Positions 9,371-18,387 of a stretch of 64,000 nucleotides of DNA are shown here, piece by piece. The notes under the pieces are model-generated. The model made no database searches, was not told where the DNA came from, and saw nothing but the letters and a program-made list of their open reading frames with translations. Source of the stretch: Cobetia sp. cqz5-12 (GTDB lineage: Bacteria; Pseudomonadota; Gammaproteobacteria; Pseudomonadales; Halomonadaceae); the NCBI RefSeq assembly GCF_016495405.1, contig NZ_CP044522.1, forward strand, positions 3,147,638 through 3,211,637, in the 5' to 3' direction. The position numbers were made by a program, and so were the translations under genes. The stretch's first letter is position 1. Each line of letters begins with the position of its first letter.

Positions 9371-10137
9371 CTGATCACTCCCTCGAGCAACGGCACGAAG
9401 CGCACGGCCTCGAACCGCTGAATATCCTGAGTGTCGCCGACACGGCGCACTCGTGTCAGCCACTGACGATCACTGTCGTCCTCGGCCAATGGCACGATCA
9501 TCACCCCCTGCGGGGCCAACTGCTTCAACAACGCCTGCGGCAGATGCGGCGCGCAGGCGGTCACCACGATCAGATCAAATGCCGAGTCATCATCCTGCCA
9601 GCCATGCCCACCATCGGCATGGCGCAACTCGACATTGTCGAGCCCGAACCAGCCAAGGCGTTGAGCGGCCCTGGCGTGCAGCACGGCGATGCGCTCGAGC
9701 GAAGACACCCGAGCGAACAGACGCGCCAGCAGCAATGTCTGATAGCCCGAACCGGTGCCGACCTCCAGCACCCGACACTCCTCGCGCGGGCGCGGCGCTT
9801 GCGCGAGGGCAAGCTCCGTCATGCGGGCGTGCATGTAAGGCTGGGACAGGGTCTGCCCCTGCCCCAGCGGCAGTGCGGTATCTTCATAGGCACGATGCGC
9901 CAGCGCCTCATCGAGAAACAGATGACGCGGCTCACTGGCCATCAGCTCCAGCACCCGCTCATCGCGAATGCCGGCATCCTCCAGGCGCGCCACCATGCGG
10001 TCTCGCGTGCGCTGGGACGTCATGCCGATACCGCTCAGCTGCGCCGTGTCCGGTCGCCTGAGATGCAGGGGCCCGGCGATTCCCGCTGCGCTGTCTGACT
10101 GCGCAAGCGGGAAAGCGTTCTGATACACGTCCTTCAT
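9367..10137 (-). CDS. pcm: Protein-L-isoaspartate O-methyltransferase
   Basis: Repairs isomerised Asp residues in ageing proteins using SAM. SAM-binding motif I is VLEVGTGSGYQT, and the family block HRAYEDTALPLGQGQTLSQP precedes it. The frame gives 256 residues; many homologues start at the internal MTSQRTRDRM (ATG at 10023, 218 residues), but the residues GIG before that Met also occur in homologues with longer N-termini, so the long form is kept. It lies between surE and the DUF368 gene in the classical stress-survival order ending at rpoS. Confidence 0.93.
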   Translation of the reverse strand: MKDVYQNAFPLAQSDSAAGIAGPLHLRRPDTAQLSGIGMTSQRTRDRMVARLEDAGIRDERVLELMASEPRHLFLDEALAHRAYEDTALPLGQGQTLSQPYMHARMTELALAQAPRPREECRVLEVGTGSGYQTLLLARLFARVSSLERIAVLHARAAQRLGWFGLDNVELRHADGGHGWQDDDSAFDLIVVTACAPHLPQALLKQLAPQGVMIVPLAEDDSDRQWLTRVRRVGDTQDIQRFEAVRFVPLLEGVIR

Positions 10138-10208
10138 GGTCTTGATTCATATCCTGTCGAGCGAGGACTTCACAGCGAAACCTTGAGCCTTGCCTGGCGC
10201 TGCATCGC

Positions 10209-10958
10209 TCAGGTCAGCGCATCGAGCCACTGTTCTACATCGTGGCGCGCCCCATGGGAGGTAAGGTCGGTCATCAACGGCGTGATGGAGACATAGCCCG
10301 CCGCGATGGCGGCGAAGTCGGTGTCATCCCCATCATCGATGCCATCGCCGGCCAGCGCGATCCAGTAGCGGGTACGGCCACGTGGGTCCTTGACCTCGAT
10401 CGGAGCGCCCGCCGGGCCACGATGGCCCTGACGCGTGACGCGAAAGCCGCGAATCTCGCTCCACGGCACATCCGGCACATTGACGTTGAGCAATGAGCGC
10501 GGCGGCAAAGCCAGGGTCTCGGCCGCGCCGACGAGGCTCGCCGCCACGCGTCCGGCGGTCTCGAAATGGGTCTTGCCGCACAGTGACATCGCGATCGCCG
10601 ACATGCCCAGCGAGCGGCCTTCCATCGCCGCGGCCACGGTACCGGAATACAGCACGTCATCACCCAGATTGGCGCCATGGTTGATGCCGGAAATCACGAT
10701 GTCAGGCTTCTCGTCCCAGACACCATTGACGCCCAGATAGACACAATCCGCGGGCGTGCCATCGACGCTGTAGAAGCCGTTCTCCATCGCGGACAGCAAC
10801 AACGGCCGACTCAGCGTCAGCGAGTTGCTGGCCCCTGAGCGGTCACGGTCCGGCGCGACCACACGAATGCGTGCCTGCCCGGCCAGCGCGTCATGCAGCG
10901 CCTTGAGCCCCGGAGCGTGCACGCCATCATCATTGGAAAGCAGAATCCTGCGCATCAT
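10209..10958 (-). CDS. surE: 5'/3'-nucleotidase SurE
   Basis: A 249-residue metal-dependent nucleotidase and exopolyphosphatase of stationary-phase survival. The metal-binding motif is [12 protein letters not shown] at the N-terminus, with [12 protein letters not shown] and [13 protein letters not shown] downstream, all SurE hallmarks. Two adjacent ATG codons (10958 and 10955) follow an AAAGGAG site; the second has the better spacing, so the protein may be one residue shorter. It is 48 bases from the truD stop and precedes pcm. Confidence 0.96.
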   Translation of the reverse strand: MMRRILLSNDDGVHAPGLKALHDALAGQARIRVVAPDRDRSGASNSLTLSRPLLLSAMENGFYSVDGTPADCVYLGVNGVWDEKPDIVISGINHGANLGDDVLYSGTVAAAMEGRSLGMSAIAMSLCGKTHFETAGRVAASLVGAAETLALPPRSLLNVNVPDVPWSEIRGFRVTRQGHRGPAGAPIEVKDPRGRTRYWIALAGDGIDDGDDTDFAAIAAGYVSITPLMTDLTSHGARHDVEQWLDALT

Positions 10959-11006
10959 CTCACTCCTTTGCGAATCATCGGATAGTCGTCATGTCGCCTG
11001 ACGGCA

Positions 11007-12182
11007 CTACAGCAGCGGGTGGGCGATCAGCTCACGCAACAGGCCCGTCGCGAAGCTTCCACGCGGCAGATCGAAGTGCAGCCAGGCACTGGCCTCGCTG
11101 CCTTCGGTTCTTGCTTGCTCTGGCGTGATATCCCACTCCAGACGCGGCTTGCCGGGCATCAGGCGCAGCGGACGACGCTCCGCCTTGACGCCGGCCTTCT
11201 CGAGCCCCTCGCACAGCTGCGGCCAACGCGTGGCCAGGACCTGCTCGAGCTGGGCGACCTGAGCATGAGCCTCGGCACGCCCGGTGCCCCACAGCGGGCC
11301 AGTGGGATGAATATCGCCACTCGCCAGGCGCTGCGCCAGCGTCTCGGCCGACTCGCTGCCGTCGGTGACGAAGCGTGAACCCGTCCCGTTGAGCGCGAAT
11401 ACCTCTCCGCTCAACGCCGTCGCCCAGCAATTCGCCGTGAGGCGCGCAGCCAGCACCTCGTTGAACAGGAAGCTGCGCGCGGTCGACAGCAGCATGCCGC
11501 TGCGGTCATCACGCTTGCGCCAGCCACGCACAAGCACGGCACGTGCCCGGCCGAGATTATGTCCCTGATGACCGAAGCGCTGCGGACCGAAATAGTTGGG
11601 CACACCCTCACGCATCAGCGTCTGCCAGCGCGCCTCGAACTCGGGATGCGCGACGGCCTCACCGCTGACACGCAGCGCGAAGCGGTTGCCGCGATGCACG
11701 CCACGCTTGAGCTTGCGCGGATGACGCACGCTGGCCAGCACGCGGACGCCCTTCTCGGCCAGCGCCTCGCCGAGGTCCTGCGGCGCTTCACGCCCCGGCA
11801 ACCACACGGAGACCCACTGCTGGGTGATCGCCTGCTTGTCCTTGAGACCGGCCACGCCGATATCGCGCGGCACGACCTCACACAGGCTGGCCAGTTCACG
11901 GCACAGATCATCGGTGGTCAGGCCGCGCTTCTCGACCCACAGCCACTGATGCTCGCCGTGGCCTTCGGGCACGAAATCCATCAACTCGGTGACCCGGAAA
12001 TCCTCCGGCGTGTGGCGGAAGTCGCCTGCTCCCAGCGGGCCACCATGCGCATGCGGCCAGCGCTGCATCAATTCGGCTTCCTTGACCCACGCCTCGCTGC
12101 CTGCAGCGTCCAGCGCCGCCAGCGCCTCGGCAAACAGCGCGTCCGCCTCGGGCGACTCAGACATGTCATTCACTTCAGACAT
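11007..12182 (-). CDS. truD: tRNA pseudouridine(13) synthase TruD
   Basis: A 391-residue enzyme that makes pseudouridine at position 13 of tRNA(Glu). Family motifs are [29 protein letters not shown] (with the catalytic Asp) and [17 protein letters not shown]. The start at 12182 has GGAG 6 bases upstream and overlaps the ispF stop by 8 bases; another Met is 6 codons in, without a good site. The frame is open further upstream but inside ispF. It is part of the ispD-ispF-truD-surE run. Confidence 0.96.
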   Translation of the reverse strand: MSEVNDMSESPEADALFAEALAALDAAGSEAWVKEAELMQRWPHAHGGPLGAGDFRHTPEDFRVTELMDFVPEGHGEHQWLWVEKRGLTTDDLCRELASLCEVVPRDIGVAGLKDKQAITQQWVSVWLPGREAPQDLGEALAEKGVRVLASVRHPRKLKRGVHRGNRFALRVSGEAVAHPEFEARWQTLMREGVPNYFGPQRFGHQGHNLGRARAVLVRGWRKRDDRSGMLLSTARSFLFNEVLAARLTANCWATALSGEVFALNGTGSRFVTDGSESAETLAQRLASGDIHPTGPLWGTGRAEAHAQVAQLEQVLATRWPQLCEGLEKAGVKAERRPLRLMPGKPRLEWDITPEQARTEGSEASAWLHFDLPRGSFATGLLRELIAHPLL

Positions 12183-12765
12183 GCTCGGCTCCGCCTGCGG
12201 CCGGCAACGCGCCCAGCAGCACCACCGCCTCGGCGGCGATGCCTTCCTTGCGACCGGTGAAGCCAAGCCGCTCGGTGGTGGTGGCCTTGACGTTGACGAC
12301 CGCCAACGGCACGCGCAGGTCCTCGGCGATCACTTCACGCATCGCCTGGATGTGCGGCGCCATCTTCGGCGCCTGCGCCATCACGGTGAGATCGACATTG
12401 CCGACCCCGAAATCGGCGGCATTGACCAGCCCGATCACGTGGCGCAGCAGGACACGGCTATCGGCACCGGACCACTCGCTGTCGGTGTCCGGGAAATGCT
12501 TGCCGATATCGCCCATGCCACAGGCGCCGAGTAGCGCATCGCACAGCGCATGCAGCAGCACGTCACCGTCGGAATGCGCCACGAAGCCATGCTCGTAGGC
12601 GATCTTCACGCCACCGATCATCAGGTGATCGCCATCGCCGAAGCGATGCACATCGAAGCCGTGGCCGATGCGCAGGGCCATCGGCACATGACCCGCATGT
12701 GAGGCACGGGACTCGGAATGGGATGAGGAAGAAGCGCTGGAGGATGTTGCAGAATGCTCAGTCAT
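12175..12765 (-). CDS. ispF: 2-C-methyl-D-erythritol 2,4-cyclodiphosphate synthase
   Basis: Fifth enzyme of the MEP isoprenoid pathway. The core opens with [21 protein letters not shown] (Asp and His zinc ligands in the DVH motif) and contains [18 protein letters not shown] and the C-terminal [20 protein letters not shown]. The start at 12765 is one base after the ispD stop and adds a 28-residue Ser/His-rich leader; an internal ATG at 12681 would give the usual 168-residue protein. Neither has a strong ribosome site, so the start is uncertain. The stop overlaps truD. Confidence 0.95.
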   Translation of the reverse strand: MTEHSATSSSASSSSHSESRASHAGHVPMALRIGHGFDVHRFGDGDHLMIGGVKIAYEHGFVAHSDGDVLLHALCDALLGACGMGDIGKHFPDTDSEWSGADSRVLLRHVIGLVNAADFGVGNVDLTVMAQAPKMAPHIQAMREVIAEDLRVPLAVVNVKATTTERLGFTGRKEGIAAEAVVLLGALPAAGGAEHV

Positions 12766-12766
12766 G

Positions 12767-13552
12767 TCAGGCAGGCGTCCGGAAGCTATCGGGAAGCGCC
12801 TCGCGCGCGGCCAGCAGCAGGCGCGCCATGGCGAGGTCTTCCGGATGGGTGATCTTGAGATTGTCGCGGGCGGCGGCGACCAGCACGGGGGCACGGCCAC
12901 AGGCCTCCAGTGCCGAGGCCTCATCCGTGATGAGCGCGGGGTTCTCCCCAAGCGCCTCACGCAGCGCACGCCGCAACAGGCCCAGCGGAAAGGCCTGCGG
13001 CGTGAAGGCATGCCACAGGCCGACGCGGGATTCGGTATGCGCGATGCTCGGCGCACTTTCTGCATCGCCATGCGAGCGGGAGTCGCCGGCCGGGGCGGCG
13101 CGCTTCATGGTGTCGCTGGCAGGGGCCGCCAGGATGGCGCCATCGGCACTGCGGCGAGCGGTCGCCACCAGCGCATGGATATCGGCTTCGCGAACGCAGG
13201 GGCGCGCGACATCGTGCACCAGCACGAGGTCATCGTCGTGGGCGTGGCGGCTCAGGCAATCCAGACCCGCCAGCACGCTGTCGGCACGCTCGCTGCCGCC
13301 ATCGGCGCGCAGCCAGTCCTGCCACGGCACCATCGATGGCGAGAAATAGCCATCATCGGCGCCCAGCACCAGACAGAGCCCTGCCTCGGGCAGCGCGCGC
13401 TTGAGCGTCGCCAGCGTCGCCTCCAGCACGCAGCCGCCGGGCGACAGCTCCAGATATTGCTTGGGGCGGTCGGCCTGCATGCGGCTGCCTACGCCAGCGG
13501 CCGGCACCAGATACCACAGACGGGGCTCGCGCGAGGTGTCTGTCGGCATCAT
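12767..13552 (-). CDS. ispD: 2-C-methyl-D-erythritol 4-phosphate cytidylyltransferase
   Basis: Third enzyme of the MEP pathway, joining CTP to methylerythritol phosphate. The nucleotide-binding motif [19 protein letters not shown] is near the N-terminus, with [11 protein letters not shown] in the middle and a C-terminal [12 protein letters not shown], all typical. There are 261 residues, slightly longer than usual because of an insertion around residues 155-175 (an [19 protein letters not shown] segment). Two tandem ATG codons overlap the ftsB stop, which suggests coupling with ftsB; ispF follows at once. Confidence 0.95.
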   Translation of the reverse strand: MMPTDTSREPRLWYLVPAAGVGSRMQADRPKQYLELSPGGCVLEATLATLKRALPEAGLCLVLGADDGYFSPSMVPWQDWLRADGGSERADSVLAGLDCLSRHAHDDDLVLVHDVARPCVREADIHALVATARRSADGAILAAPASDTMKRAAPAGDSRSHGDAESAPSIAHTESRVGLWHAFTPQAFPLGLLRRALREALGENPALITDEASALEACGRAPVLVAAARDNLKITHPEDLAMARLLLAAREALPDSFRTPA

Positions 13553-13923
13553 GGCGTGATCACCTTGGGCAGCCCGCCTTCCAGGCCCTTGCCCTCCAGC
13601 GCACCGTCCGCCACCTCATCGGGTGAAGGCGCCTTGCGTTCCGGCACCGCGACATTGGGCACCCACAGGAACTGCTCGTCCTTGCGCACCATGCCGAGGT
13701 CATTGCGTGCACGCTCCTCGATGGCCGCCAGACCATTCTTGAGGTCGACCACTTCCGCACCGAGTCGCTGATTGCGGTTGTCCAGCACCGCATCTTCCTT
13801 GGAAAGCTGCTGCACGCGTGCACGAATATCGAATAATTCGGTGATGCCATTTTCGCCCCACCACAGCCGATACTGGAGCAGTGCCAGCAGCAGCAGCAGT
13901 GAGATATTGATCCATTTGAGCAT
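13549..13923 (-). CDS. ftsB: Cell division protein FtsB
   Basis: A 124-residue single-pass divisome protein of the FtsQLB complex. A short cytoplasmic start (MLKWIN) is followed by one membrane helix (about residues 5-21), the conserved LWWGENGI juxtamembrane segment, a coiled coil (RARVQQLSKEDAVLDNRNQR) and the RNDLGMVRKDE block. An acidic, Pro-rich tail of about 30 residues extends it beyond E. coli FtsB (103 residues). It is the first gene of the ftsB-ispD-ispF-truD run. Eno and pyrG, common upstream neighbours, are absent. Confidence 0.93.
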   Translation of the reverse strand: MLKWINISLLLLLALLQYRLWWGENGITELFDIRARVQQLSKEDAVLDNRNQRLGAEVVDLKNGLAAIEERARNDLGMVRKDEQFLWVPNVAVPERKAPSPDEVADGALEGKGLEGGLPKVITP

Positions 13924-14076
13924 GGCGATGTCCTTGGCCGTTGCAGCGCGCATTATGCCATCATCCGGGAGCGTGACGCAGGCACTGCCAGCATCCGTTG
14001 CCACGCTTGACGCCCCCCTGTCGATCAGGGCCACCTGATGACAGCGCCCTCTCACCCTTCTGCCAGGAGTCATCCG

Positions 14077-14388
14077 ATGTACAAGCTTGCGTTCTTCGTC
14101 CCGGAGAATGACGCCGAACACGTCAAGGAAGCCGTCTTTGCCACCGGTGCAGGGCGCATCGGCGACTATGAGGCCTGCTGCTTCGAGACACGCGGCACCG
14201 GCCAGTTTCGGCCACTGGCCAGCGCCAATCCGCATATCGGGACCTGCGGCACGCTGGAGCGCGTTGCCGAACTGAAGATAGAGCTGGTATGTGACGATTC
14301 GCTCATCGCCGCTGCCGTGGCGGCGCTGCGCGACGCCCACCCCTATGAAGAAGTCGCCTTCGATTGCTGGCGACTGGAAACGTTCTGA
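14077..14388 (+). CDS. NIF3/YqfO C-terminal domain-like protein
   Basis: A 103-residue protein equal to the small domain found inserted in or appended to NIF3-family proteins (YqfO type) and structurally related to PII/CutA-like folds. Seen motifs are YKLAFFVPENDAEHVKEAVF at the start, GTFRP-like GQFRPLASANPHIG in the middle, and the closing AHPYEEVAFDCWRLE. AGGAG lies 7 bases before the ATG. Stand-alone versions are common in gammaproteobacteria; the molecular role is unknown. It is divergent from ftsB and convergent with the Nudix gene downstream. Confidence 0.85.
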   Translation: MYKLAFFVPENDAEHVKEAVFATGAGRIGDYEACCFETRGTGQFRPLASANPHIGTCGTLERVAELKIELVCDDSLIAAAVAALRDAHPYEEVAFDCWRLETF

Positions 14389-14440
14389 CCCCGCGCGCCC
14401 CGAAGAGCGAGGCACGCGAGGTCAGCACTGGCCGTACGAT

Positions 14441-15025
14441 CTAGCTCGCGGGCAGGAAGGTGGTATTGAAGAAGTGCTCGCGGGTCTCCAGGTCGATCTG
14501 CTCGAGATGCAGCGGGAAATGCTCGTCACCCTCGCCGTGGCGGCGGTCCTCGAAGTAGCGACGCAGCGTCACTTCCATGGTCGGGAAGGCCAGCGACTGC
14601 CAGGGGACCTCCTCCTCGGCGAACAGCGCCACCTCGAGGCTCTCGACGCCCGCCGAGTAGTCGCTGATCAGCTCGGCCCGAAACAGCATGTAGACCTGAT
14701 TGATGTGCGGCAGGTCGATCAACGTATAGAGCCCCTTGAGCTTGACCTCGGCCCCGGCTTCTTCGCGTGTCTCGCGGGCAGCGGCGTCGCTGGTGGTCTC
14801 GGCGTTCTCCATGAAGCCGGCCGGCAGGGTCCAATACCCCAGGCGCGGCTCGATGGCACGCCGACAGAGCAGCACCTTGCCGTCCCGCACCGGCAGGGTG
14901 CCCGCGATGATGCGCGGATTCTGATAATGGATGGTGCCGCAGCTATCACACAGGTAGCGCAGACGATCATCGCCCTGCGGCACTGCCAGACGCACCTTTT
15001 CACCACAGTGACTGCAATAATTCAT
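14441..15025 (-). CDS. Nudix hydrolase with N-terminal zinc ribbon
   Basis: A 194-residue Nudix hydrolase. An N-terminal zinc ribbon (YCSHCG and YLCDSCG, two CXXC pairs) precedes the catalytic Nudix box GFMENAETTSDAAARETREE followed by AGAEV. The NADH-pyrophosphatase signature SQPWPFPXS of NudC is not present, so an ADP-ribose-type or other nucleoside diphosphate substrate is more likely. The start at 15025 follows GGGAGAGCGA, a good site; an in-frame ATG 12 bases earlier lacks one. It is divergent from the second Nudix gene. Confidence 0.88.
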   Translation of the reverse strand: MNYCSHCGEKVRLAVPQGDDRLRYLCDSCGTIHYQNPRIIAGTLPVRDGKVLLCRRAIEPRLGYWTLPAGFMENAETTSDAAARETREEAGAEVKLKGLYTLIDLPHINQVYMLFRAELISDYSAGVESLEVALFAEEEVPWQSLAFPTMEVTLRRYFEDRRHGEGDEHFPLHLEQIDLETREHFFNTTFLPAS

Positions 15026-15167
15026 TCGCTCTCCCATGAAATCTCAAGGCGCCCTTCAGTGACATCCCGTCCCCGCTTCCTCGCTGCGCGGTGGGCCCAG
15101 CGGCATGGCAGTCGCCTTGACCGCCAGGACCCTCGCGCCACATCATGAATGCCTACGAGGAAACGAC

Positions 15168-15797
15168 ATGCTAGAAGCCCTGCGCCAACGCCTGCAAGCA
15201 CATCAACCCCTGGCGACTGACCACAAGCTGCCACGCGCCGCCGTGCTGATCGCGCTGATCGATCGTCCCGAACCGACGCTGCTGCTGACGCGTCGTGCCA
15301 GCCATCTCAGTCAGCACCCCGGCCAGGTAGCCTTCCCCGGCGGCAAGGCCGAGCCTGATGATATCAGCCTGCTGGCCACCGCGCTGCGCGAAGCCGAAGA
15401 GGAAGTGGCCCTCGCCCCTGGCGAGGTCGAGGTCTTCGGTCAATTGAGCGAGGTGATCTCTTTGCATGGCATGGCGGTGACCCCCTTCGTGGGACGTATC
15501 GCCGCGGACCTGCCACTCAAGGCCGACCCGGGTGAGATTGCGCGTATCTTCGAGATGCCCTTGAGCATGTTGCTGAGAGATGAGCGCGCGCATACCGATG
15601 TCATCACCGTCGGCGACGAGACCTGGTACGTGCCCAGCTATCGCGTGGCTGACCAGGTGCTGTGGGGGCTGTCCTCGATGATGCTGGTCGAACTGATGGC
15701 CATCGGCTTCGGCCATGCCGTGAGCCTCAAGGCAGCGCCACCGCCTGGTGCTCCGCTGCGCCATCTGCCGCCGCGCCCCGTGCCACCTCGACCCTGA
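15168..15797 (+). CDS. CoA pyrophosphatase-like Nudix hydrolase (NudL family)
   Basis: A 209-residue Nudix protein of the NudL/YeaB type. Family marks are RRASHLSQHPGQVAFPGGK and the Nudix box GGKAEPDDISLLATALREAE followed by EEVAL. The predicted reaction is hydrolysis of CoA to 4'-phosphopantetheine and 3',5'-ADP. The start has GAGGAAACGAC upstream. The C-terminal 25 residues are Pro-rich (PPPGAPLRHLPPRPVPPRP), an unusual tail. The stop lies next to an octanucleotide repeat array. Confidence 0.9.
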   Translation: MLEALRQRLQAHQPLATDHKLPRAAVLIALIDRPEPTLLLTRRASHLSQHPGQVAFPGGKAEPDDISLLATALREAEEEVALAPGEVEVFGQLSEVISLHGMAVTPFVGRIAADLPLKADPGEIARIFEMPLSMLLRDERAHTDVITVGDETWYVPSYRVADQVLWGLSSMMLVELMAIGFGHAVSLKAAPPPGAPLRHLPPRPVPPRP

Positions 15798-15808
15798 ACC
15801 TCAAGACC

Positions 15809-15896
15809 CTGAATTTCTGAATTTCTGAATTTCCAGGTTCCTGACTTCCTGAATTTCTGAATTTCCAAGCTGCTGAGTTCCTGAGTTCCTGAACCA
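15809..15896. repeat. Octanucleotide tandem repeat array
   Basis: Eleven consecutive 8-base units in perfect register, mostly CTGAATTT, CTGAGTTC or CCAGGTTC-like, beginning 11 bases after the stop of the NudL-like gene. A higher-order 32-base repeat is visible (units 2-5 against units 6-9). The array is AT-richer than its flanks and contains no gene. Confidence 0.9.
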
Positions 15897-16042
15897 GACA
15901 GGGTGCGTTCCCGCCGAGCGGCTCGTCATCGCCCTGATGGCATCGCAGCGCTGTCATTGCCTCGACGATATTGCACCGACAATGGCACTCGACTATAACT
16001 CCTCGCCCACGATGCCATGCCACTTCCCGTTCGGAGCGCCTG

Positions 16043-16708
16043 ATGCCCGCTGCACCTGCACCCGCCCCACTGCTGGACCCTGTCGCACTGAACCTGCTGA
16101 TCGATGAACTGGTCGAGCATGGCTACAGCGTGCGCCCCGACTTCCTGCCGCGGCAGGTCATCGGTCAGCTCAATGATGAACTGACGGTGTTGGAGACGCG
16201 TCAGCAATTGACGGCGGCAGGTATCGGACGCGGACGCGAGCATGATCTGCGCCCGGACATCCGCGGCGACGCGATTCGCTGGCTAGACCGCAACTCACGC
16301 GCCCAGCGCGCCTACCTGGAAGCGATGAACGTGCTCAAGGATGAGCTCAACCGTGCCCTCTATCTGGGGCTGTTCGAATATGAGGCCCACTTCGCCCACT
16401 ATCCGGTCGGCAGCTTCTACAAGAAGCATCTCGACAGTTTTCGCGGCCGCGGCAATCGCCTGATCTCCAGCGTGCTCTATCTCAATGAGGACTGGCCGCG
16501 CGATGGCGGCGGCGAGATCGTGCTCTACGACCCCGAGGATGACAGCCGCGAGATGGCGCGTGTCACCCCCGAGGCCGGCACCTTCGTGTGCTTTCTCTCC
16601 GAGCAGATCCCCCATGAGGTACTGCCGACGCATCAGGCGCGCGCCAGCGTCACCGGCTGGTTCCGCCGCAACACCTCACAGGGCAATCTGGTCGACCCGG
16701 CACGCTGA
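16043..16708 (+). CDS. 2OG-Fe(II) oxygenase (prolyl 4-hydroxylase-like)
   Basis: A 221-residue non-haem iron dioxygenase. The iron triad is visible as HLD (in SFYKKHLDSF, about residues 132-134) and a distal His in EQIPHEVLPT, with the 2-oxoglutarate-binding Arg in RASVTGWF. YLNEDWPRDGGGEI is the conserved P4Hc turn. Substrate unknown; bacterial members hydroxylate proteins such as EF-Tu. The start is preceded by CGGAG. It is convergent with the MFS gene, whose stop is only 12 bases away. Confidence 0.9.
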   Translation: MPAAPAPAPLLDPVALNLLIDELVEHGYSVRPDFLPRQVIGQLNDELTVLETRQQLTAAGIGRGREHDLRPDIRGDAIRWLDRNSRAQRAYLEAMNVLKDELNRALYLGLFEYEAHFAHYPVGSFYKKHLDSFRGRGNRLISSVLYLNEDWPRDGGGEIVLYDPEDDSREMARVTPEAGTFVCFLSEQIPHEVLPTHQARASVTGWFRRNTSQGNLVDPAR

Positions 16709-16720
16709 TCTGAAAGGTGA

Positions 16721-18127
16721 CTATTTCGGGAGCGTCCGCTCTTCCTGCAAGGCATGCTCTTCCTTGACCTCGATCTCCTCGAGACTATCCAGCGAGGCGT
16801 CGGTAATCAGCTCCGGCATGTCAGTGGCCAGCTCACGCGTGACCTCGACCAGCGGGTCATCGGCTTCGGCGTCACGCAGGTGCTCCTCGGCGGCCTCGAC
16901 CAGTTCAGGCCCGACCGCAAGCTCGGTGCCCAGCGGTGTCTGCGGAGCATGAGTCTCGAAGGGTGCCAACGGTTGCGGTGCCGGGCGCATCACGCGGCGC
17001 CAGACGAAGAAGAGCAGCATGCCGCCGCCCATCACCGCCAGACTCAGTGCCATGCCGGGCATCGCGCCCATCTCGGCCATCGGCAGCGATACCGCAGGCG
17101 GTGACAGGGTCGACCCCACCGCATTGATCAACAGCAGGCCCTGGCTCATGCGCACCAGGGCACCGGCAGGCGCACGGTCGGCGGCGTGGCTGACCGCCAC
17201 CGGATAGAGCGTGAAGGCGGCACCACCGAGCAGGAACAGCACCACCAGCTGGGCGATGCCTTCGCGCGCCGGCCCCATCAGCAAGGCAGCGAAGCCGACG
17301 ATGGCGATCGACAGGATGATCAGCACCTGCTGGCGGTCGTGGCTGTCTGACCAGCGGCCGATGGGGTACTGCAGCAGCATCCCACCGAGAATCACCAGCG
17401 CCATGCGCTGACCGATCTCCGCGGTGCTCAGGGCGCCGCCATCGCCCAGCGCCAGAGGCAGCAGGCTGTAGATGACCGCCACCACCAGCCCCGAGGCCAG
17501 ACAGCCGAACACGCCTGTCGGCGTGATGCGAATCAGGCGCCACGGGCTCAAGGGCTCGGACTGTTCGATCAGCGGCGAGACACGCGGCAACAGCACCAAC
17601 GGCAATACCGAGGCCGCCGCCAGCATCGCCACCAGCATGAAGGCCGCCTCGAGGCTCAGCATGGCGGTCACGCCCAGCAGCAACTGACCGAGCACCCCCG
17701 CGCCGTAGAGCACGATCATGTAGAGCGCCAGCAGTCGCCCCCGCACGGCAGGGTCGGCGGCGCTCAGCAGCCAGCTCTCGATGACCAGATACACCCCGAC
17801 CAGCGACCAGCCGATCATCATGCGCAGCAGGAACCACACCACCGGATGATCGCCCAGCCCCATGGCCAGTGCCGCGACCGCCACCAGCGAGGCGAAGCCG
17901 GCATAGGCGCGGATATGGCCGATGCGCAGCAGCAGGCGGTCGTTGACCAGCGCGCCGAGCCCGAGGCCTAGATAATAGGCCGAGCTGATCAGGCCGATCG
18001 CCTCGCTCGAGACGCCGGCGGCAGACAGCCGCAACGGGACCAGCGAGGTCAACATGGCGTTACCGATCCCCAGCAAGGCAAGGCCGAGCAGGGGCGCAAG
18101 GGACATCAACAGCAGATGACGGGGCAT
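16721..18127 (-). CDS. MFS transporter (YcaD-like)
   Basis: A 468-residue, 12-helix major facilitator. The N-terminus MPRHLLLMSLAPLLGLALLG leads into helix 1, and the loop motif after helix 2 is NDRLLLRIGHIRAYAGF, a variant of the MFS A motif. About 75 residues of acidic, Glu-rich tail follow helix 12 (LEEIEVKEEHALQEE), unusual for the family. The start at 18127 follows AGGA at 7 bases; a Met 16 codons upstream has no such site. Substrate unknown. Confidence 0.87.
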   Translation of the reverse strand: MPRHLLLMSLAPLLGLALLGIGNAMLTSLVPLRLSAAGVSSEAIGLISSAYYLGLGLGALVNDRLLLRIGHIRAYAGFASLVAVAALAMGLGDHPVVWFLLRMMIGWSLVGVYLVIESWLLSAADPAVRGRLLALYMIVLYGAGVLGQLLLGVTAMLSLEAAFMLVAMLAAASVLPLVLLPRVSPLIEQSEPLSPWRLIRITPTGVFGCLASGLVVAVIYSLLPLALGDGGALSTAEIGQRMALVILGGMLLQYPIGRWSDSHDRQQVLIILSIAIVGFAALLMGPAREGIAQLVVLFLLGGAAFTLYPVAVSHAADRAPAGALVRMSQGLLLINAVGSTLSPPAVSLPMAEMGAMPGMALSLAVMGGGMLLFFVWRRVMRPAPQPLAPFETHAPQTPLGTELAVGPELVEAAEEHLRDAEADDPLVEVTRELATDMPELITDASLDSLEEIEVKEEHALQEERTLPK

Positions 18128-18305
18128 GACCAGATCCTCGGCCGGCCGCCAGTCAGCGATCAGCCAATGCCGCAAGGTGCGGATATCGTCGGGAGGGGAA
18201 GTTTGCCCTGCGAGAATACGTCAAGGCGCGGGCAATATAGTGACAGTCAGCGCCAAATCCAAGCCTTTTTGCGTCATTTGGCGACAATGTCGTCTTGGGT
18301 GTCGC

Positions 18306-18387
18306 TGCGCGCTGTCTTGCGCGCTTTCCTGCGCTCTATCCATGCCCTGTCCCGCACCTTATCCATGCCCTGTCCCGCGCCCTTGTC
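18306..18387. repeat. Degenerate 11-12 base tandem array, with a 23-base duplication
   Basis: Units such as TGCGCGCTGTCT, TGCGCGCTTTCC and ATGCCCTGTCCC follow each other in an 11-12 base register from 18306. The last part is a clear 23-base tandem duplication (18337-18359 and 18360-18382). The array ends 3 bases from the stop codon of the methyltransferase gene. Confidence 0.75.

Noticed and set aside
15809..15896. CRISPR-like array.
   Set aside because: Units are 8 bases with no spacers and no cas genes nearby; it is a plain tandem array.
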